Assembly: GCF_015693305.1 (NCBI RefSeq)
Contig: NZ_CP065138.1
Span: 2,108,001-2,172,000 of the forward strand
Source: Sphingobium sp. Cam5-1
Lineage (GTDB): Bacteria; Pseudomonadota; Alphaproteobacteria; Sphingomonadales; Sphingomonadaceae
Length of the DNA stretch: 64,000 nucleotides
Reading direction: 5' to 3'
The translations under genes were made by a program, and so were the position numbers. The notes beneath the pieces are model-generated. The model made no database searches. It worked only from the letters and a program-made list of their open reading frames with translations, and was not told where the DNA came from. How positions within the stretch are numbered: the stretch's first letter is position 1; the number at the start of each line of letters is the position of its first letter. Positions 23,787 through 33,076 of the stretch are shown here, piece after piece.

Positions 23787-26537
23787 GTGATCGACCCCAC
23801 TGCCCTGCCCGCCCTTCATGCCAGCCATGGTGGGATCTGGTTGCGCGAGGGCGGAAGCACGCAGGCAGTCGCAAAAGGAGCGGCCATAGCCTGCGCGGCA
23901 GAAACGCCCACCTTGCTGCTCAATGCGCCGCTGACGGGGCAAAGACTCGGCTATCCTGAGCTGAACGGCCTGGACCTGCTGGAACTCTGGGCTTTCGTCC
24001 ATCCCGCCCGCTTCCTTGTCCCCACGCCCAAGGGCCTTGCCGAAGCGCTCGGTCTGGAACGGCCGGGCAGTGAAGCGGACATTCCGCAGCTGCTGCAAGC
24101 CGCCACCGCGGCTCTGCTGGACATGCTCGGATCGCCTTCATGGACCGAGCGGGAAGGCGGCTGGACTTCCGCCCAGACGCTGCACCGCCTTCGCTGGCCC
24201 TGGGCGCCGCTCATCGCGCCCCGGATAAGCCGACCGCCCGAAGCAGAGCGCTGGCTGTTCTCCCGCTTGCCCGAATGGGAGGAAACGCCGCCGCGTCCAG
24301 CGCCGCGCACCATCTCCCTCGATGAAGAGGCGGTATTGGCGCGGCTGGCGCATCTGACCGGTAGCGCGGCGGAAGCCCGGCCGGGGCAGCGCGCCTATGC
24401 GGCGGCAGCCGTGGAAAGCTTCCGCCCGCGACAGCATCGCGATCAACCCAACATGCTGCTGGCGGAGGCTGGCACCGGGATCGGCAAGACATTGGGCTAC
24501 CTCGCCCCGGCCTCGCTCTGGGCTTCGCAAGCCCAAGGCACGGTGTGGATTTCAACCTATACCAAAGCGCTCCAACGGCAGCTTGACCGCGAAAGCCTTC
24601 GCCTCTTCCCCGATCCGGCAACGGCAGCGCGGCGGATCGTCGTACGCAAGGGGCGCGAAAATTACCTCTGCCTGCTGAATCTGGAGGATGCGCTACAGGG
24701 CGGCTTTTCGGGCCGCGCGGCGATCCTTGCCCAACTCGTCGCGCGCTGGGCGGCGTTCAGCAAGGATGGCGATATGGTGGGCGGCGACCTGCCCGGTTGG
24801 CTGCCGACATTGTTCCGCCGCAACGGCTCCACCGCGCTGACCGACCGCCGGGGCGAATGCATCTATGCGGGCTGTCCGCATTATCGCAAATGCTTCATCG
24901 AACGGTCGGCGCGCGCCTCGGCTGACGCGGACATCGTCATCGCCAATCACGCCCTCGTCATGATCAATGCCGCGCGCGGGCGGGAAACCGGCCAGCGCCC
25001 CCAGCGCATCATCTTCGATGAGGGCCATCACCTCTTCGACGCCGCCGACTCCACCTTTTCCGTCGCCTTGTCAGGACAGGAAGCGATCGAGCTGCGCCGC
25101 TGGGTCATGGGACCTGAAGGCAATTCGCGCGGTCGGCGGCGCGGTCTTGCCGCCCGCCTGTCGGATCTGGCCAGCTATGACGAGGAAGGCGGCCAGGCAA
25201 TCCGCGCAGCAGCGGACGCCGCGCGCGCGCTGCCAGCCGATGAATGGCTGAAGCGGATCGTCGCAGGAGAGCCCTTCGGACCACTAGAACAACTGCTCGC
25301 CGCAGTGCGCGGCACCGTCTATGCCCGCGCCGCCGACGTCGGGGAAGCGGACGCAGGCTATGGCCTCGAAACGGAAGTTGCCGAACCCGACGGCCCGCTG
25401 GTGGAAGCTGCTCAGGAGGCGGCGCTGGCCCTCGACGCTTTGCTGCGGCCGCTGAACCGGCTCAGTAAACGGCTGGAAGCGGTTATCGAGGACGCGCCTG
25501 ATTGGCTCGACGGCGCAGCTCGCGCAAGGATCGAAGGCGCGATTGCCTCGCTCGGCTGGCGGTGCGACCTTATCGCCGCCTGGCTGGCGCTGCTGGCCCG
25601 GATCGGCGGCCCGGCGGATGCGGATTTCGTCGACTGGATGACTGTCGATCGGATCGAAGGGCGCGAATTCGACATCGGCATCCATCGCCATTGGCTGGAC
25701 CCCACTCGTCCCCTCGCTGAAACCGTGCTGAAACCCGCGCAGGGCGTGCTTATAACGTCCGCGACGCTCAAGGGTGGCGGTGACTGGGACAATGCAGAAA
25801 GCCGCAGCGGCGCAAGTCATCTCCCGCGCGGTGCCCAGCGGTTCGAAGCGGCAAGCCCGTTCGACTATCCCGGCCGCGCCGAGGTGCTGATCGTCACCGA
25901 CATCAAGCGCGGCGACATTGCCGCACTGTCAGGCGCCTATGGCCGGCTGATCGAGGCGGCTGGCGGTGGCACGCTCGGCCTGTTCACCGCGATACGTCGG
26001 TTGCGCGCGGTGCATGCCCGCATAGCCGATCGTCTGGCTCGGGCGGGCCTGCCGCTCTACGCCCAGCATGTCGATCCGATGGATACCGGCACGCTGATCG
26101 ACATTTTCCGCGACGATCCGCGTGCGTCACTGCTCGGCACCGATGCCCTTCGTGACGGCGTCGATGTGCCCGGCCATTCGCTGCGGCTCGTCGTGATGGA
26201 GGGCGTTCCCTGGTCGAAACCCACGGTGCTGCACGCCGCACGCCGGCTTGCTGGCGGAGGCGCCGCCTATGACGACCGGCTGATCCGCGCGCGCCTTGCC
26301 CAGGCCTTTGGCCGCCTGATCCGCCGCGCCGAGGATCGCGGCAGCTTCGTCATACTGTCAGCCGCCATGCCCAGTCGGCTGCTCAGCGCCTTCCCGCCAG
26401 GCACCCCCATTCGCCGCCTTACCCTTGACGAAGCGATCATTGCGGTCAGCGCCCATTCCCACGCTGGCCTTGGCGACGGCATGTCGCTAGGGCAACGAGG
26501 ACACGAATCCGGCATTCCCGACCTGGAGCAAAGATGA
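23787..26537 (+). CDS. ATP-dependent DNA helicase, DinG/XPD (FeS) superfamily 2
   Basis: A 916-residue SF2 helicase starting with GTG. An unassigned ~200-residue N-terminal region is followed by Walker A AGTGIGKT (228-235). Cys295, 358, 363 and 369 (NYLC, GECIYAGC, KC) fit the 4Fe-4S cluster of XPD/DinG helicases. The DEAH-type box is DEGH (411-414), and the second RecA domain ends with VPWSKPTVLHAARR and QAFGRLIRRAEDRGSFVIL. It unwinds DNA 5'-3' in repair or R-loop/fork resolution by analogy. Its last codons overlap sixA by 4 bp. Confidence 0.9.
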   Translation: MIDPTALPALHASHGGIWLREGGSTQAVAKGAAIACAAETPTLLLNAPLTGQRLGYPELNGLDLLELWAFVHPARFLVPTPKGLAEALGLERPGSEADIPQLLQAATAALLDMLGSPSWTEREGGWTSAQTLHRLRWPWAPLIAPRISRPPEAERWLFSRLPEWEETPPRPAPRTISLDEEAVLARLAHLTGSAAEARPGQRAYAAAAVESFRPRQHRDQPNMLLAEAGTGIGKTLGYLAPASLWASQAQGTVWISTYTKALQRQLDRESLRLFPDPATAARRIVVRKGRENYLCLLNLEDALQGGFSGRAAILAQLVARWAAFSKDGDMVGGDLPGWLPTLFRRNGSTALTDRRGECIYAGCPHYRKCFIERSARASADADIVIANHALVMINAARGRETGQRPQRIIFDEGHHLFDAADSTFSVALSGQEAIELRRWVMGPEGNSRGRRRGLAARLSDLASYDEEGGQAIRAAADAARALPADEWLKRIVAGEPFGPLEQLLAAVRGTVYARAADVGEADAGYGLETEVAEPDGPLVEAAQEAALALDALLRPLNRLSKRLEAVIEDAPDWLDGAARARIEGAIASLGWRCDLIAAWLALLARIGGPADADFVDWMTVDRIEGREFDIGIHRHWLDPTRPLAETVLKPAQGVLITSATLKGGGDWDNAESRSGASHLPRGAQRFEAASPFDYPGRAEVLIVTDIKRGDIAALSGAYGRLIEAAGGGTLGLFTAIRRLRAVHARIADRLARAGLPLYAQHVDPMDTGTLIDIFRDDPRASLLGTDALRDGVDVPGHSLRLVVMEGVPWSKPTVLHAARRLAGGGAAYDDRLIRARLAQAFGRLIRRAEDRGSFVILSAAMPSRLLSAFPPGTPIRRLTLDEAIIAVSAHSHAGLGDGMSLGQRGHESGIPDLEQR

Positions 26538-27076
26538 AGCGGTTGACCCTGTTGCGCCACGCCAAGTCCGACTGGGACGATCCAGTAGAGCGGGATTTCG
26601 ACCGCCCGCTGAACCGGCGCGGGGAAAAGGCGGCGCTGCTGATCGGTCAATATGCCCGCAACCGGAAGATGCAGTTCGACTTTCTCGTCGCTTCTCCCGC
26701 CGTCCGGGTCGTGCAGACGCTCGACACCTTCCTTGAAGGCTATGGCGAACCGCTCGATCCTCATTGGGATCGCCGCATTTATCTGGCTTCCGTGGCAACG
26801 TTATTGGATGTGCTGCGCGATCTGCCCGACACTGCAAGCAACGTGATCCTGGCAGGGCATAATCCTGGCCTAGAAGAACTGATCCTGGAACTGGTGCCGG
26901 ACAATGACGCCAGCCCGCTGCGCGGCGATGTGGAAGTCAAGTTTCCAACCGCCAGCCTCGCGGTTCTGGATCTGGATGTCGATCGGTGGGAAGATGCCAA
27001 GCCGAATGTGGCATCATTTGTCAGCTTCACCCGGCCGCGCGATCTCGATCCGGCGCTTGGTCCGGAATCGCGTTAA
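26534..27076 (+). CDS. sixA: SixA-type histidine phosphatase
   Basis: A 180-residue histidine phosphatase. The catalytic RHG-like motif is LLRHAKSDW near the N-terminus (His9 phospho-accepted), a second Arg lies in ASPAVRVVQT, and the second catalytic His is in VILAGHNPGLEEL. SixA dephosphorylates phospho-His on Hpt domains or PTS proteins. The length is slightly above the E. coli protein. ATGA overlap with the helicase gene implies coupled translation. It is followed by palindromic repeat copy 2. Confidence 0.88.
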   Translation: MKRLTLLRHAKSDWDDPVERDFDRPLNRRGEKAALLIGQYARNRKMQFDFLVASPAVRVVQTLDTFLEGYGEPLDPHWDRRIYLASVATLLDVLRDLPDTASNVILAGHNPGLEELILELVPDNDASPLRGDVEVKFPTASLAVLDLDVDRWEDAKPNVASFVSFTRPRDLDPALGPESR

Positions 27077-27141
27077 ATCAACTGTTCTAAGTGACGAAGG
27101 TGGCTACTGGCGCGGAGTGAGTTCAACCCGCCCCTCCACCT

Positions 27142-27218
27142 CCGTTCGGGCTGAGCTTGTCGAAGCCCTCTTCTTTTTAAGGGGCAGTAAAGCCCTTCGA
27201 CAAGCTCAGGGCGAACGG
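27142..27218. repeat. Sphingomonad palindromic intergenic repeat, copy 2
   Basis: Left arm CCGTTCGGGCTGAGCTTGTC, right arm GACAAGCTCAGGGCGAACGG, separated by a TTCTTTTTAAGGGGC loop. It lies between sixA and the convergent merR gene. To its right, GGCACTGAGTTAAAGCACGAAGC repeats the outer segment seen at copies 1, 3 and 5. Confidence 0.88.
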
Positions 27219-27277
27219 GTTTAAAGGGCGGCACTGAGTTAAAGCACGAAGCACTCAGTAAATACGAGGCGCTGAAC

Positions 27278-27640
27278 TTACTCCCCAATAGCTTTCGCCA
27301 AGGCCGCCCGGATCACCTGAAGCCGATCCAGCAAATCCGTCCCCCGCTCAGGCTTGGCCGAAACAGCAGGAGCCGGAACAGCGGCAGGCTTCGCCACGGC
27401 TATCCCATCGGCAAGCGCCTTTTGCGCGCCCCGCACCGTGAAACCCTCTTCGTTCAACAACTGATTGATGCGCCTGACCAGCGCCACATCCGCTGGCCTG
27501 TAATAACGACGATTACCCGACCGCTGGAGAGGCCGCAGCTGGGGAAAACGCGTTTCCCAATAGCGCAGAATATGCTGCGGGAGCCCCAGTTCCCCGGACA
27601 GCTCGCTAATCGTCAGGAACGCACCCTCTGCCTTTTCCAT
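27278..27640 (-). CDS. MerR family transcriptional regulator
   Basis: A 120-residue protein with a MerR winged helix-turn-helix: FLTISELSGELGLPQHILRYWETRFP and a wing GNRRYYRPADVALVRRINQLL. It has a short Ala/Pro linker and a C-terminal helix (LLDRLQVIRAALAKAIGE) in place of an effector domain, so no inducer-binding site is apparent. The ATG at 27640 is preferred because the family begins near MxKxEGAF; the frame extends 10 codons further. The position after ihfA is conserved in alphaproteobacteria. Confidence 0.88.
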   Translation of the reverse strand: MEKAEGAFLTISELSGELGLPQHILRYWETRFPQLRPLQRSGNRRYYRPADVALVRRINQLLNEEGFTVRGAQKALADGIAVAKPAAVPAPAVSAKPERGTDLLDRLQVIRAALAKAIGE

Positions 27641-27713
27641 GGGTCCGATGTTGCACCTATCAGGGCGCAAAGGTCAACCATGCGCGGGAATAACTGGCAG
27701 CTGTCCCAACCTG

Positions 27714-28010
27714 TCAGGACGCGGCAACGCGGTCCCGCATGGTCTGGCTGGCGCGGAAGGTCAGCACGCGGCGCGGTTCGATCGGCACCTCAACCCCTGT
27801 CTTGGGATTGCGGCCCATGCGCTGGGTCTTGTCGCGCAGAACGAAGGTGCCAAAACTCGATATCTTCACATTTTCCCCCCGTTCCAGTGCGGAGGCCATA
27901 TGTTCCAATATGGACTCGATAAGCGCCGCGGCCTCGGATCGTGAAAGGCCAATATGACGATTGACGCTTTCCGCCAGATCCGCGCGTGTCAGGGTGCCAT
28001 TGCCAGTCAT
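27714..28010 (-). CDS. ihfA: Integration host factor subunit alpha
   Basis: A 98-residue HU/IHF DNA-bending protein. [30 protein letters not shown] is the IHF-alpha dimerisation section, and [21 protein letters not shown] holds the intercalating Pro of the beta arm (GRNPKTG). The IHF heterodimer bends DNA at specific sites in replication, recombination and transcription. GGGGAC precedes the ATG. It lies between merR and fabH in the standard alphaproteobacterial order. Confidence 0.95.
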   Translation of the reverse strand: MTGNGTLTRADLAESVNRHIGLSRSEAAALIESILEHMASALERGENVKISSFGTFVLRDKTQRMGRNPKTGVEVPIEPRRVLTFRASQTMRDRVAAS

Positions 28011-28135
28011 CGAACGTCCCCACCTTCATCCGCCGGGTCAATGCCGACGACAATGGTAAATTGTGCGATAAGCTGAGTGATTCGGCAAGATGACTCGCCC
28101 AAGAAAGTCAAAGAATTCCGGGTAGATGCCTTCGC

Positions 28136-29104
28136 TCAGACCCGAAGGACGCAAGCGCCCCAGGTAAAGCCCCCGCCCATCGCCTCCAGCACGAGCAGGT
28201 CGCCCGGCTGAATCCGGCCATCCCGCATGGCCAGGTCAAGCGCCAATGGCACCGAAGCGGCGGAAGTATTGGCGTGGCGATCCACCGTCATGACCACGCG
28301 ATCGGGCGACAGCTTCAGCTTCCGCGCGGTAGCGTCCAGAATGCGCGCATTCGCTTGATGAGGGATCAGCCAGTCGATCTGGTCCGTGCCAAGGCCCGCT
28401 ATTTCCATCACCTCGGTCAGTACCGAGGCAAGGTTGACGACCGCATGGCGGAAGACTTCCTGCCCCTTCATGCGCAGCTTGCCGACCGTCTTCGTCGTCG
28501 AAGGGCCGCCATCGACATAGAGAAGCTGGTTGTGCCGCCCGTCAGCATGCAGCTTTGAAGCCAATATACCGCGCGCCCCGTCTGCGCTTTCCTCCGCGCC
28601 CAGTATGATCGCCCCCGCGCCATCACCAAACAGGACGCAGGTCGTCCGATCTTCCCAGTCGAGGATGCGGCTGAACGTCTCCGACCCGATCACCAGCGCC
28701 TTCTGCGCGGCTCCCGACCGGATCATGCTGTCCGCCACCGTCACCGCGTATAGAAAGCCCGAACACACCGCCGCGACGTCGAAGGCGACGCAATCATTGA
28801 TGCCGAGCGCTGCCTGAACAATGGTTGCACTGGCCGGGAAGGTCTGGTCGGGCGTCGCCGTCGCCAGAATGATGAGGTCGATATCCTGCGCAGCCAGACC
28901 CGCCGCATCCAGTGCCACGCGAGCAGCATCGGTCGCAAGGCTTGCGGTTGTTTCGCCGTCGCCCGCGATATGGCGATTGCGGATGCCAGTGCGTTCGACG
29001 ATCCATTCGTCGCTCGTGTCCACGGTCTCTGCCAGTTCAGCATTGCTGACAGCGCGAACCGGGAGAGCCGACCCCGTACCCAGAAGAACGGACCTGCGAA
29101 TCAC
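28136..29104 (-). CDS. fabH: 3-oxoacyl-ACP synthase III
   Basis: A 322-residue condensing enzyme that starts fatty acid synthesis by joining acetyl-CoA to malonyl-ACP. Catalytic Cys lies in [14 protein letters not shown], His in [14 protein letters not shown] and Asn in [15 protein letters not shown], the full KAS III triad. The GTG start overlaps the plsX stop (GTGA), so the two are translationally coupled. N-terminal [15 protein letters not shown] and [10 protein letters not shown] are typical. Confidence 0.96.
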   Translation of the reverse strand: MIRRSVLLGTGSALPVRAVSNAELAETVDTSDEWIVERTGIRNRHIAGDGETTASLATDAARVALDAAGLAAQDIDLIILATATPDQTFPASATIVQAALGINDCVAFDVAAVCSGFLYAVTVADSMIRSGAAQKALVIGSETFSRILDWEDRTTCVLFGDGAGAIILGAEESADGARGILASKLHADGRHNQLLYVDGGPSTTKTVGKLRMKGQEVFRHAVVNLASVLTEVMEIAGLGTDQIDWLIPHQANARILDATARKLKLSPDRVVMTVDRHANTSAASVPLALDLAMRDGRIQPGDLLVLEAMGGGFTWGACVLRV

Positions 29105-30159
29105 TTTGCGGCGAGCTCCTGTTTGGACGCCACGGCCGAAAGCGCGCTAACGCCCGCCATGTCGGCGGCGATACGCCGCGTAATATCTTCTTCCAACAGC
29201 CGCGCAGCGACATGGACGGCATTGGCAACGCCCTTGTCATTGGCGTTGCCATGGCTTTTCACCACGACACCGTTCAGGCCCAGAAACACCGCACCATTAT
29301 GGTTGTTGGGGTCCAGATGATGCTTGAGCAGATGCATGGCGGGCTTGGAAATCAGGAAGCCGATCTTGGACCGGATCGAGCTGGTAAAGGCCGTGCGCAG
29401 CAGGTCGGTGACGAAACGGGCCGTGCCCTCCGCCGTCTTCAGCGCCACATTACCGGAAAAACCGTCGCTGACGATCACATCGGCCTCGCCACGTCCGATC
29501 TTGTCACCTTCGGTAAAGCCATCGAACGACAGGGGCAGGCTGGTCGCCGCGCGCAGGATCGCGGCGGCGTCACGGATTTCTTCCGTGCCCTTCATGTCTT
29601 CCGTGCCGATGTTCATGATGCGAACGCGTGGGCATTCAAGATCGAAAGCGATGCGCGCATAGGCCGCGCCCATCACCGCAAACTGCACCAGGTTGCGGGC
29701 GTCGCACTCTGTATTGGCGCCCAGATCCAGCATGACCACGTCATTGTCGCCAAGCGTAGGCAGCAAAGCCGCCAGAGCAGGCCGATCGATGCCCGGCATG
29801 GTACGCAGCGCCAGCTTGGCCATCGCCATCAACGCGCCCGTATTGCCGGACGAGACCGCAGCACCCGCCTCGCCAGCTTTCACCGCCGCGATCGCCATGC
29901 TCATGGAGCTGGCCTTCTTGCGGATTGCGGCGCTGGGCTTGTCCCCCGCAGACACGACATCGCTGGCGTGCACCACTTCGGACGCGGCCCGCAGATTCGG
30001 ATGATTGTCGAGAGCGGCCTTGATCCGCGCCTCGTCTCCGAAAAGGGTGAAGCGTAGCCCTTCGTGGCGGTGACGGGCGAGCGCTACACCCGCCATCATC
30101 ACGCGCACGCCTTCATCCCCGCCCATCGCGTCGATTGCGATTCGCGGTTGGCTGGACAC
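29101..30159 (-). CDS. plsX: Phosphate acyltransferase PlsX
   Basis: A 352-residue enzyme that makes acyl-phosphate from acyl-ACP for phospholipid synthesis. [18 protein letters not shown] at the start, [33 protein letters not shown] and [17 protein letters not shown] are family signatures. The start codon is GTG with AGGTG upstream. It lies 32 bp after rpmF and overlaps fabH, the classic rpmF-plsX-fabH order linking ribosome and membrane synthesis. Confidence 0.96.
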   Translation of the reverse strand: MSSQPRIAIDAMGGDEGVRVMMAGVALARHRHEGLRFTLFGDEARIKAALDNHPNLRAASEVVHASDVVSAGDKPSAAIRKKASSMSMAIAAVKAGEAGAAVSSGNTGALMAMAKLALRTMPGIDRPALAALLPTLGDNDVVMLDLGANTECDARNLVQFAVMGAAYARIAFDLECPRVRIMNIGTEDMKGTEEIRDAAAILRAATSLPLSFDGFTEGDKIGRGEADVIVSDGFSGNVALKTAEGTARFVTDLLRTAFTSSIRSKIGFLISKPAMHLLKHHLDPNNHNGAVFLGLNGVVVKSHGNANDKGVANAVHVAARLLEEDITRRIAADMAGVSALSAVASKQELAAK

Positions 30160-30191
30160 TTCAGGACACCTTTGCAGGAGGGAGTGTGTCG

Positions 30192-30371
30192 TCAGGCCCC
30201 GACGGCAACGACTTCGCGGCCGTTATAGTGGCCGCAGGCGTCGCACAGATTATGCGGGCGCTTGAGTTCACCGCAGTTCGAGCATTCCTGGAACGCTTCA
30301 ACGCGCAGCGCGTCGTGGCTGCGACGCATGCCGCGACGGGACGGGGAAGTTTTCCTCTTGGGGACAGCCAT
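30192..30371 (-). CDS. rpmF: 50S ribosomal protein L32
   Basis: A 59-residue ORF read directly from the sequence: starts [20 protein letters not shown] and contains [12 protein letters not shown]...[13 protein letters not shown], with the two CxxC pairs expected for zinc binding in L32 and the standard GHYNGREVV ending. It lies upstream of plsX in the normal order. Being so short it is easily missed. The DNA between 30372 and the divergent MAPEG gene holds its promoter region, without a motif I can point to. Confidence 0.96.
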   Translation of the reverse strand: MAVPKRKTSPSRRGMRRSHDALRVEAFQECSNCGELKRPHNLCDACGHYNGREVVAVGA

Positions 30372-30580
30372 GTCGGCACCTTATTCCATAATTAGATCTG
30401 GTTAAGCGACTGGCCGAAATCCGATGAATATCGACGCCACAGGCGCCGCAGACCCATGCGGCCCGGGTGATCGCGAAGCCCTGCGCCTATAGCGTTTTTT
30501 GGCAGGGGCGCAAGTCCTTCCTTGCCCCGAAACGATGGCCGCCTATTGTACCGCCAACGTAAGGATAGGGAGAACATGCG

Positions 30581-31009
30581 ATGCTGTTGCCGATCACGCT
30601 GACCTTGGCCGCTGCCTGCGCGCTTCTCAACCTGTGGCTCGCATTTCGCTGCGCCCGGATTCGCGTCGGCGGCAAGGTGCTGCATGGCGATGGCGGCGAT
30701 CCGCTGCTCGCACGGCGGATACGGGCGCATGCGAACTTCGTGGAATATACGCCGATCATCCTCATCCTCTTCGCCTTGATCGAGCTGGCCATAGGATCCC
30801 CACTGTGGCTGTGGATAGTGGCGCTGATCTATGTCATCGCGCGCGCATCGCATGGGATAGGTATGGACTCGGATCGCCCTAACGCCTGGCGGGCAGGCGG
30901 CGCGCTGCTCACATGGGTGGTGACGGCGGCGCTGGCGGTGGCTGCCCTCTATGTCGCCTATCACGCGACCCGCGCGGTGCCAGCGCCGCCAGCCATGGCC
31001 GCGCGGTAA
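30581..31009 (+). CDS. MAPEG family membrane protein
   Basis: A 142-residue protein with four predicted helices (LPITLTLAAACALLNLWLAF; YTPIILILFALIELAI; LWLWIVALIYVIARASHG; ALLTWVVTAALAVAALYV). RIRAHANFVEYTPIILI and ARASHGIGM correspond to the MAPEG (membrane-associated eicosanoid/glutathione metabolism) signatures, including the glutathione-contacting R-x-x-x-N...E motif. Bacterial members may have glutathione transferase activity; substrate unknown. Divergent from rpmF, and it runs toward the MBL-fold gene with 4 bp between the stops. Confidence 0.88.
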   Translation: MLLPITLTLAAACALLNLWLAFRCARIRVGGKVLHGDGGDPLLARRIRAHANFVEYTPIILILFALIELAIGSPLWLWIVALIYVIARASHGIGMDSDRPNAWRAGGALLTWVVTAALAVAALYVAYHATRAVPAPPAMAAR

Positions 31010-31013
31010 AGCG

Positions 31014-31670
31014 TCAGGCCAGCACGGCGTCACCGACAAACGGATTGGTGCGGCGCTCATGGGCGAAATTGCTCATCGGGCCGTGGCCGGGGACAAAGGC
31101 GGTGTCGCCACCCAGCGGCCAAAGCTTGCCCGTGATGGCATCGATCAGCTGCTGGTGATCGCCCATCGGAAAGTCGGTGCGGCCGATCGACCCCTGAAAC
31201 AGCACGTCTCCGACGATCGCCAGCTTGCTGGGCGCGTGATGGAACACGACATGGCCGGGCGTGTGGCCGGGGCAGTGATAGACGTCCAGCACCAGATTGC
31301 CGACCGTCACCTGATCGCCGTCGGCCAGCCAGCGGTCAGGCTCGAAGATTTTTCCGTTCACGCCGTAATTGCGGCCGTCCTCTTCCAGGCGGCTGATCCA
31401 GAAGCGATCCGCCTCATGCGGCCCTTCGATCGGTACGCCCAGTTCCTTGGCCAACGTGCCCGCCTCCCCGCAATGGTCGATATGGCCGTGCGTCACCAAT
31501 ATCTTCTCGATCGTCACGCCCTGCTGCTCGGCAGCCGCCTTTAGCCTTGGCAGGTCGCCACCCGGATCGACGAAAGCGCCCCGATTGGTGGCCGTGCACC
31601 AGAAGAGCGTGCAATTCTGCTGCAACGGAGTGACGGGAATCAGCGCGGCTTTGAGCGGGGGCGTAGTCAT
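31014..31670 (-). CDS. MBL-fold metallohydrolase, glyoxalase II-like
   Basis: A 218-residue metallo-beta-lactamase fold hydrolase. The metal-binding THGHIDHCG (HxHxDH), a later His in HCPGHTPGHV, the bridging Asp in AIVGDVLFQGSIGRTD and the final His in FVPGHGPMS are intact, and the layout matches YcbL-type glyoxalase II relatives. The start is taken at the ATG at 31670 (MTTPPLKAALIPVTPLQQNCT), the family N-terminus; the open frame upstream is not conserved in character. Likely a thioester or similar hydrolase. Confidence 0.9.
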   Translation of the reverse strand: MTTPPLKAALIPVTPLQQNCTLFWCTATNRGAFVDPGGDLPRLKAAAEQQGVTIEKILVTHGHIDHCGEAGTLAKELGVPIEGPHEADRFWISRLEEDGRNYGVNGKIFEPDRWLADGDQVTVGNLVLDVYHCPGHTPGHVVFHHAPSKLAIVGDVLFQGSIGRTDFPMGDHQQLIDAITGKLWPLGGDTAFVPGHGPMSNFAHERRTNPFVGDAVLA

Positions 31671-31708
31671 GGCCGTGATGTGGCGAAGCCGCGCTCTCGG
31701 CGCAAGAG

Positions 31709-32134
31709 CTAGCCCGCGTCTTCCATCGCCAGCGGTTCGGCCAGACTTATGCCATCCAGCACCTTCGCCGTCTCGTCCCGCACGCGCAGCATCACGCGAT
31801 GCAGCCTGCATTCCGATTCGGGCAGGCAGTTGGTGCAGGTCTCATGCGCGAATCGGCTGGCGCAGGGCGTCAGCGCCAGCGATCCACGTGTCAGCCGCAC
31901 AATGTCGCCATAGCTGATATCAACCGGAGCCAGCGCGAGCCAATAGCCCCCGTCCCGCCCCCGCTGCGTCGCCACCAGCCCTTCGCGGGAGAGTTCGGAC
32001 AGGATGACCGTCAGGAACTTCGCGGGAATATTCTGCCGCGTCGCGATTTCGTTCAGTGGCACGGGTCCCTGACGGTAGCGGTCGGCAAGATGCTGGAGAG
32101 CGCGGATGGCGTAACGGGTCTTCTGCGAAAGCAT
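31709..32134 (-). CDS. Rrf2 family transcriptional regulator, probable FeS sensor
   Basis: A 141-residue regulator with a winged helix (TRYAIRALQHLADRY... IPAKFLTVILSELSREGLV, wing RGRDGGYWLA). Cys91, Cys100, Cys103 and Cys109 (CASRF...CTNC...C) give the ligand set used by IscR/NsrR/RirA-type proteins for a 2Fe-2S or 4Fe-4S cluster, so it should sense iron, redox or NO. The nearby ArsC-like gene, not an isc/suf cluster, is its neighbour, so its regulon is not evident. Confidence 0.9.
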   Translation of the reverse strand: MLSQKTRYAIRALQHLADRYRQGPVPLNEIATRQNIPAKFLTVILSELSREGLVATQRGRDGGYWLALAPVDISYGDIVRLTRGSLALTPCASRFAHETCTNCLPESECRLHRVMLRVRDETAKVLDGISLAEPLAMEDAG

Positions 32135-32185
32135 ATTCCCGTTATTCGCCCCTGCGCCTCATTTGACAAGCCGCCGCGCAGCCAG

Positions 32186-32542
32186 TCAGGCCTTCACCTT
32201 GCTCAGCGCTTCTTCATAGGTGGTAGCCTTGAAGCCAACGACGGTTCGCCCGCCAACGTCCAGGATCGGCCGCTTGATCATCGACGGGTTGGTGCTCATC
32301 AGCAGGATCGCCTTTTCCGCGTCGATATGCGCCTTGTCGCCCGCGTCCAGCGCCTTGAAGGTCGTGCCGGAACGGTTGAGGATAGTTTCCCACCCATGCT
32401 CCATCACCCATTCCTCCAGCTTGCCCTTGTCCACGCCCGACACCTTATAGTCGTGGAAGCTGTAGGAGACGCGCTCATTGTCCAGGAAATTGCGCGCCTT
32501 CTTGATGGTGTCGCAATTTTTGATGCCATACATGGTGATCAT
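32186..32542 (-). CDS. ArsC/Spx family reductase-like protein
   Basis: A 118-residue thioredoxin-fold protein of the ArsC/YffB type: MYGIKNCDTIKKARNFLD carries the single active-site Cys10 (CxxI, not the CxxC of true Spx), and later NRSGTTFKAL and MIKRPILDVGG with the cis-Pro (RPIL) are conserved. YffB-like proteins may act on glutathione-linked thiols; arsenate reduction is unlikely with no ars genes near. It follows ridA and precedes the Rrf2 gene on the same strand. Confidence 0.88.
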   Translation of the reverse strand: MITMYGIKNCDTIKKARNFLDNERVSYSFHDYKVSGVDKGKLEEWVMEHGWETILNRSGTTFKALDAGDKAHIDAEKAILLMSTNPSMIKRPILDVGGRTVVGFKATTYEEALSKVKA

Positions 32543-32558
32543 GGGTGTCAGCCCCCAA

Positions 32559-32939
32559 TTAGCCGCGGTACGCGGTGACTTCGATCTCGATCTTCATCTC
32601 CGGCTTGATGAGGCCAGCGACGACGCAGCTTGCCGCCGGGCGAATCTCACCGAACACGGGCGCGGTCGCTTTGCCCAGTTCATCCCAATAGGCCGGGTCG
32701 GTGATATAATAGGTCACGCGCACGACATCGGCGAAGGAAAAGCCTGCATCCTCCAGCGCCTTGCTAATGACCTTCAGCGCGTTGATGCCCTGATCGACGA
32801 CGCTTTCGGGCATCGTCTTGGTTTCAGGGTCAGTGCCGGTCGTACCGGCGACGAAGCACCAGTCGCCCTGAACCACGGCGCGCGAATAGCCGACCTGCGC
32901 CTCGAAAGGCGAACCCGAGGAGATGAGTTTGCGGGACAT
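32559..32939 (-). CDS. RidA family protein (reactive enamine/imine deaminase-like)
   Basis: A 126-residue RidA/YER057c protein. SPFEAQVGYSRAVVQGDWCFVAGTTG at the N-terminus and ASCVVAGLIKPEMKIEIEVTAYRG at the C-terminus are the family blocks. The canonical catalytic Arg of RidA (NPxxxxRxxV) is replaced by the CVVAGL context here, placing it in a non-archetypal subfamily of uncertain activity. AAGGAAAT precedes the ATG at 32939; longer open frame upstream is rejected. Confidence 0.87.
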   Translation of the reverse strand: MSRKLISSGSPFEAQVGYSRAVVQGDWCFVAGTTGTDPETKTMPESVVDQGINALKVISKALEDAGFSFADVVRVTYYITDPAYWDELGKATAPVFGEIRPAASCVVAGLIKPEMKIEIEVTAYRG

Positions 32940-33029
32940 GGGATTTCCTTCGAAGGGGTAGCGATGAAAGGGATCGGGCGGCTCTTGCCCCCTGCCGCCT
33001 CCCCTGTCCAGCGCCTTTTGGACAGCCAT

Positions 33030-33055
33030 GGAACGGGCGCCCCGGTTGATCGGTT
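33030..33055 (+). promoter_or_regulatory. Candidate EcfG (general stress) promoter
   Basis: GGAAC at 33030-33034 and GGTT at 33052-33055 are separated by 17 bases, one mismatch from the sphingomonad/alphaproteobacterial EcfG consensus GGAAC-N16/17-CGTT. The -10 element ends 21 bases before the ATG of the acidic protein. Motif match only. Confidence 0.35.
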
Positions 33056-33076
33056 GGGCAGGCAAGGAGACATGCC

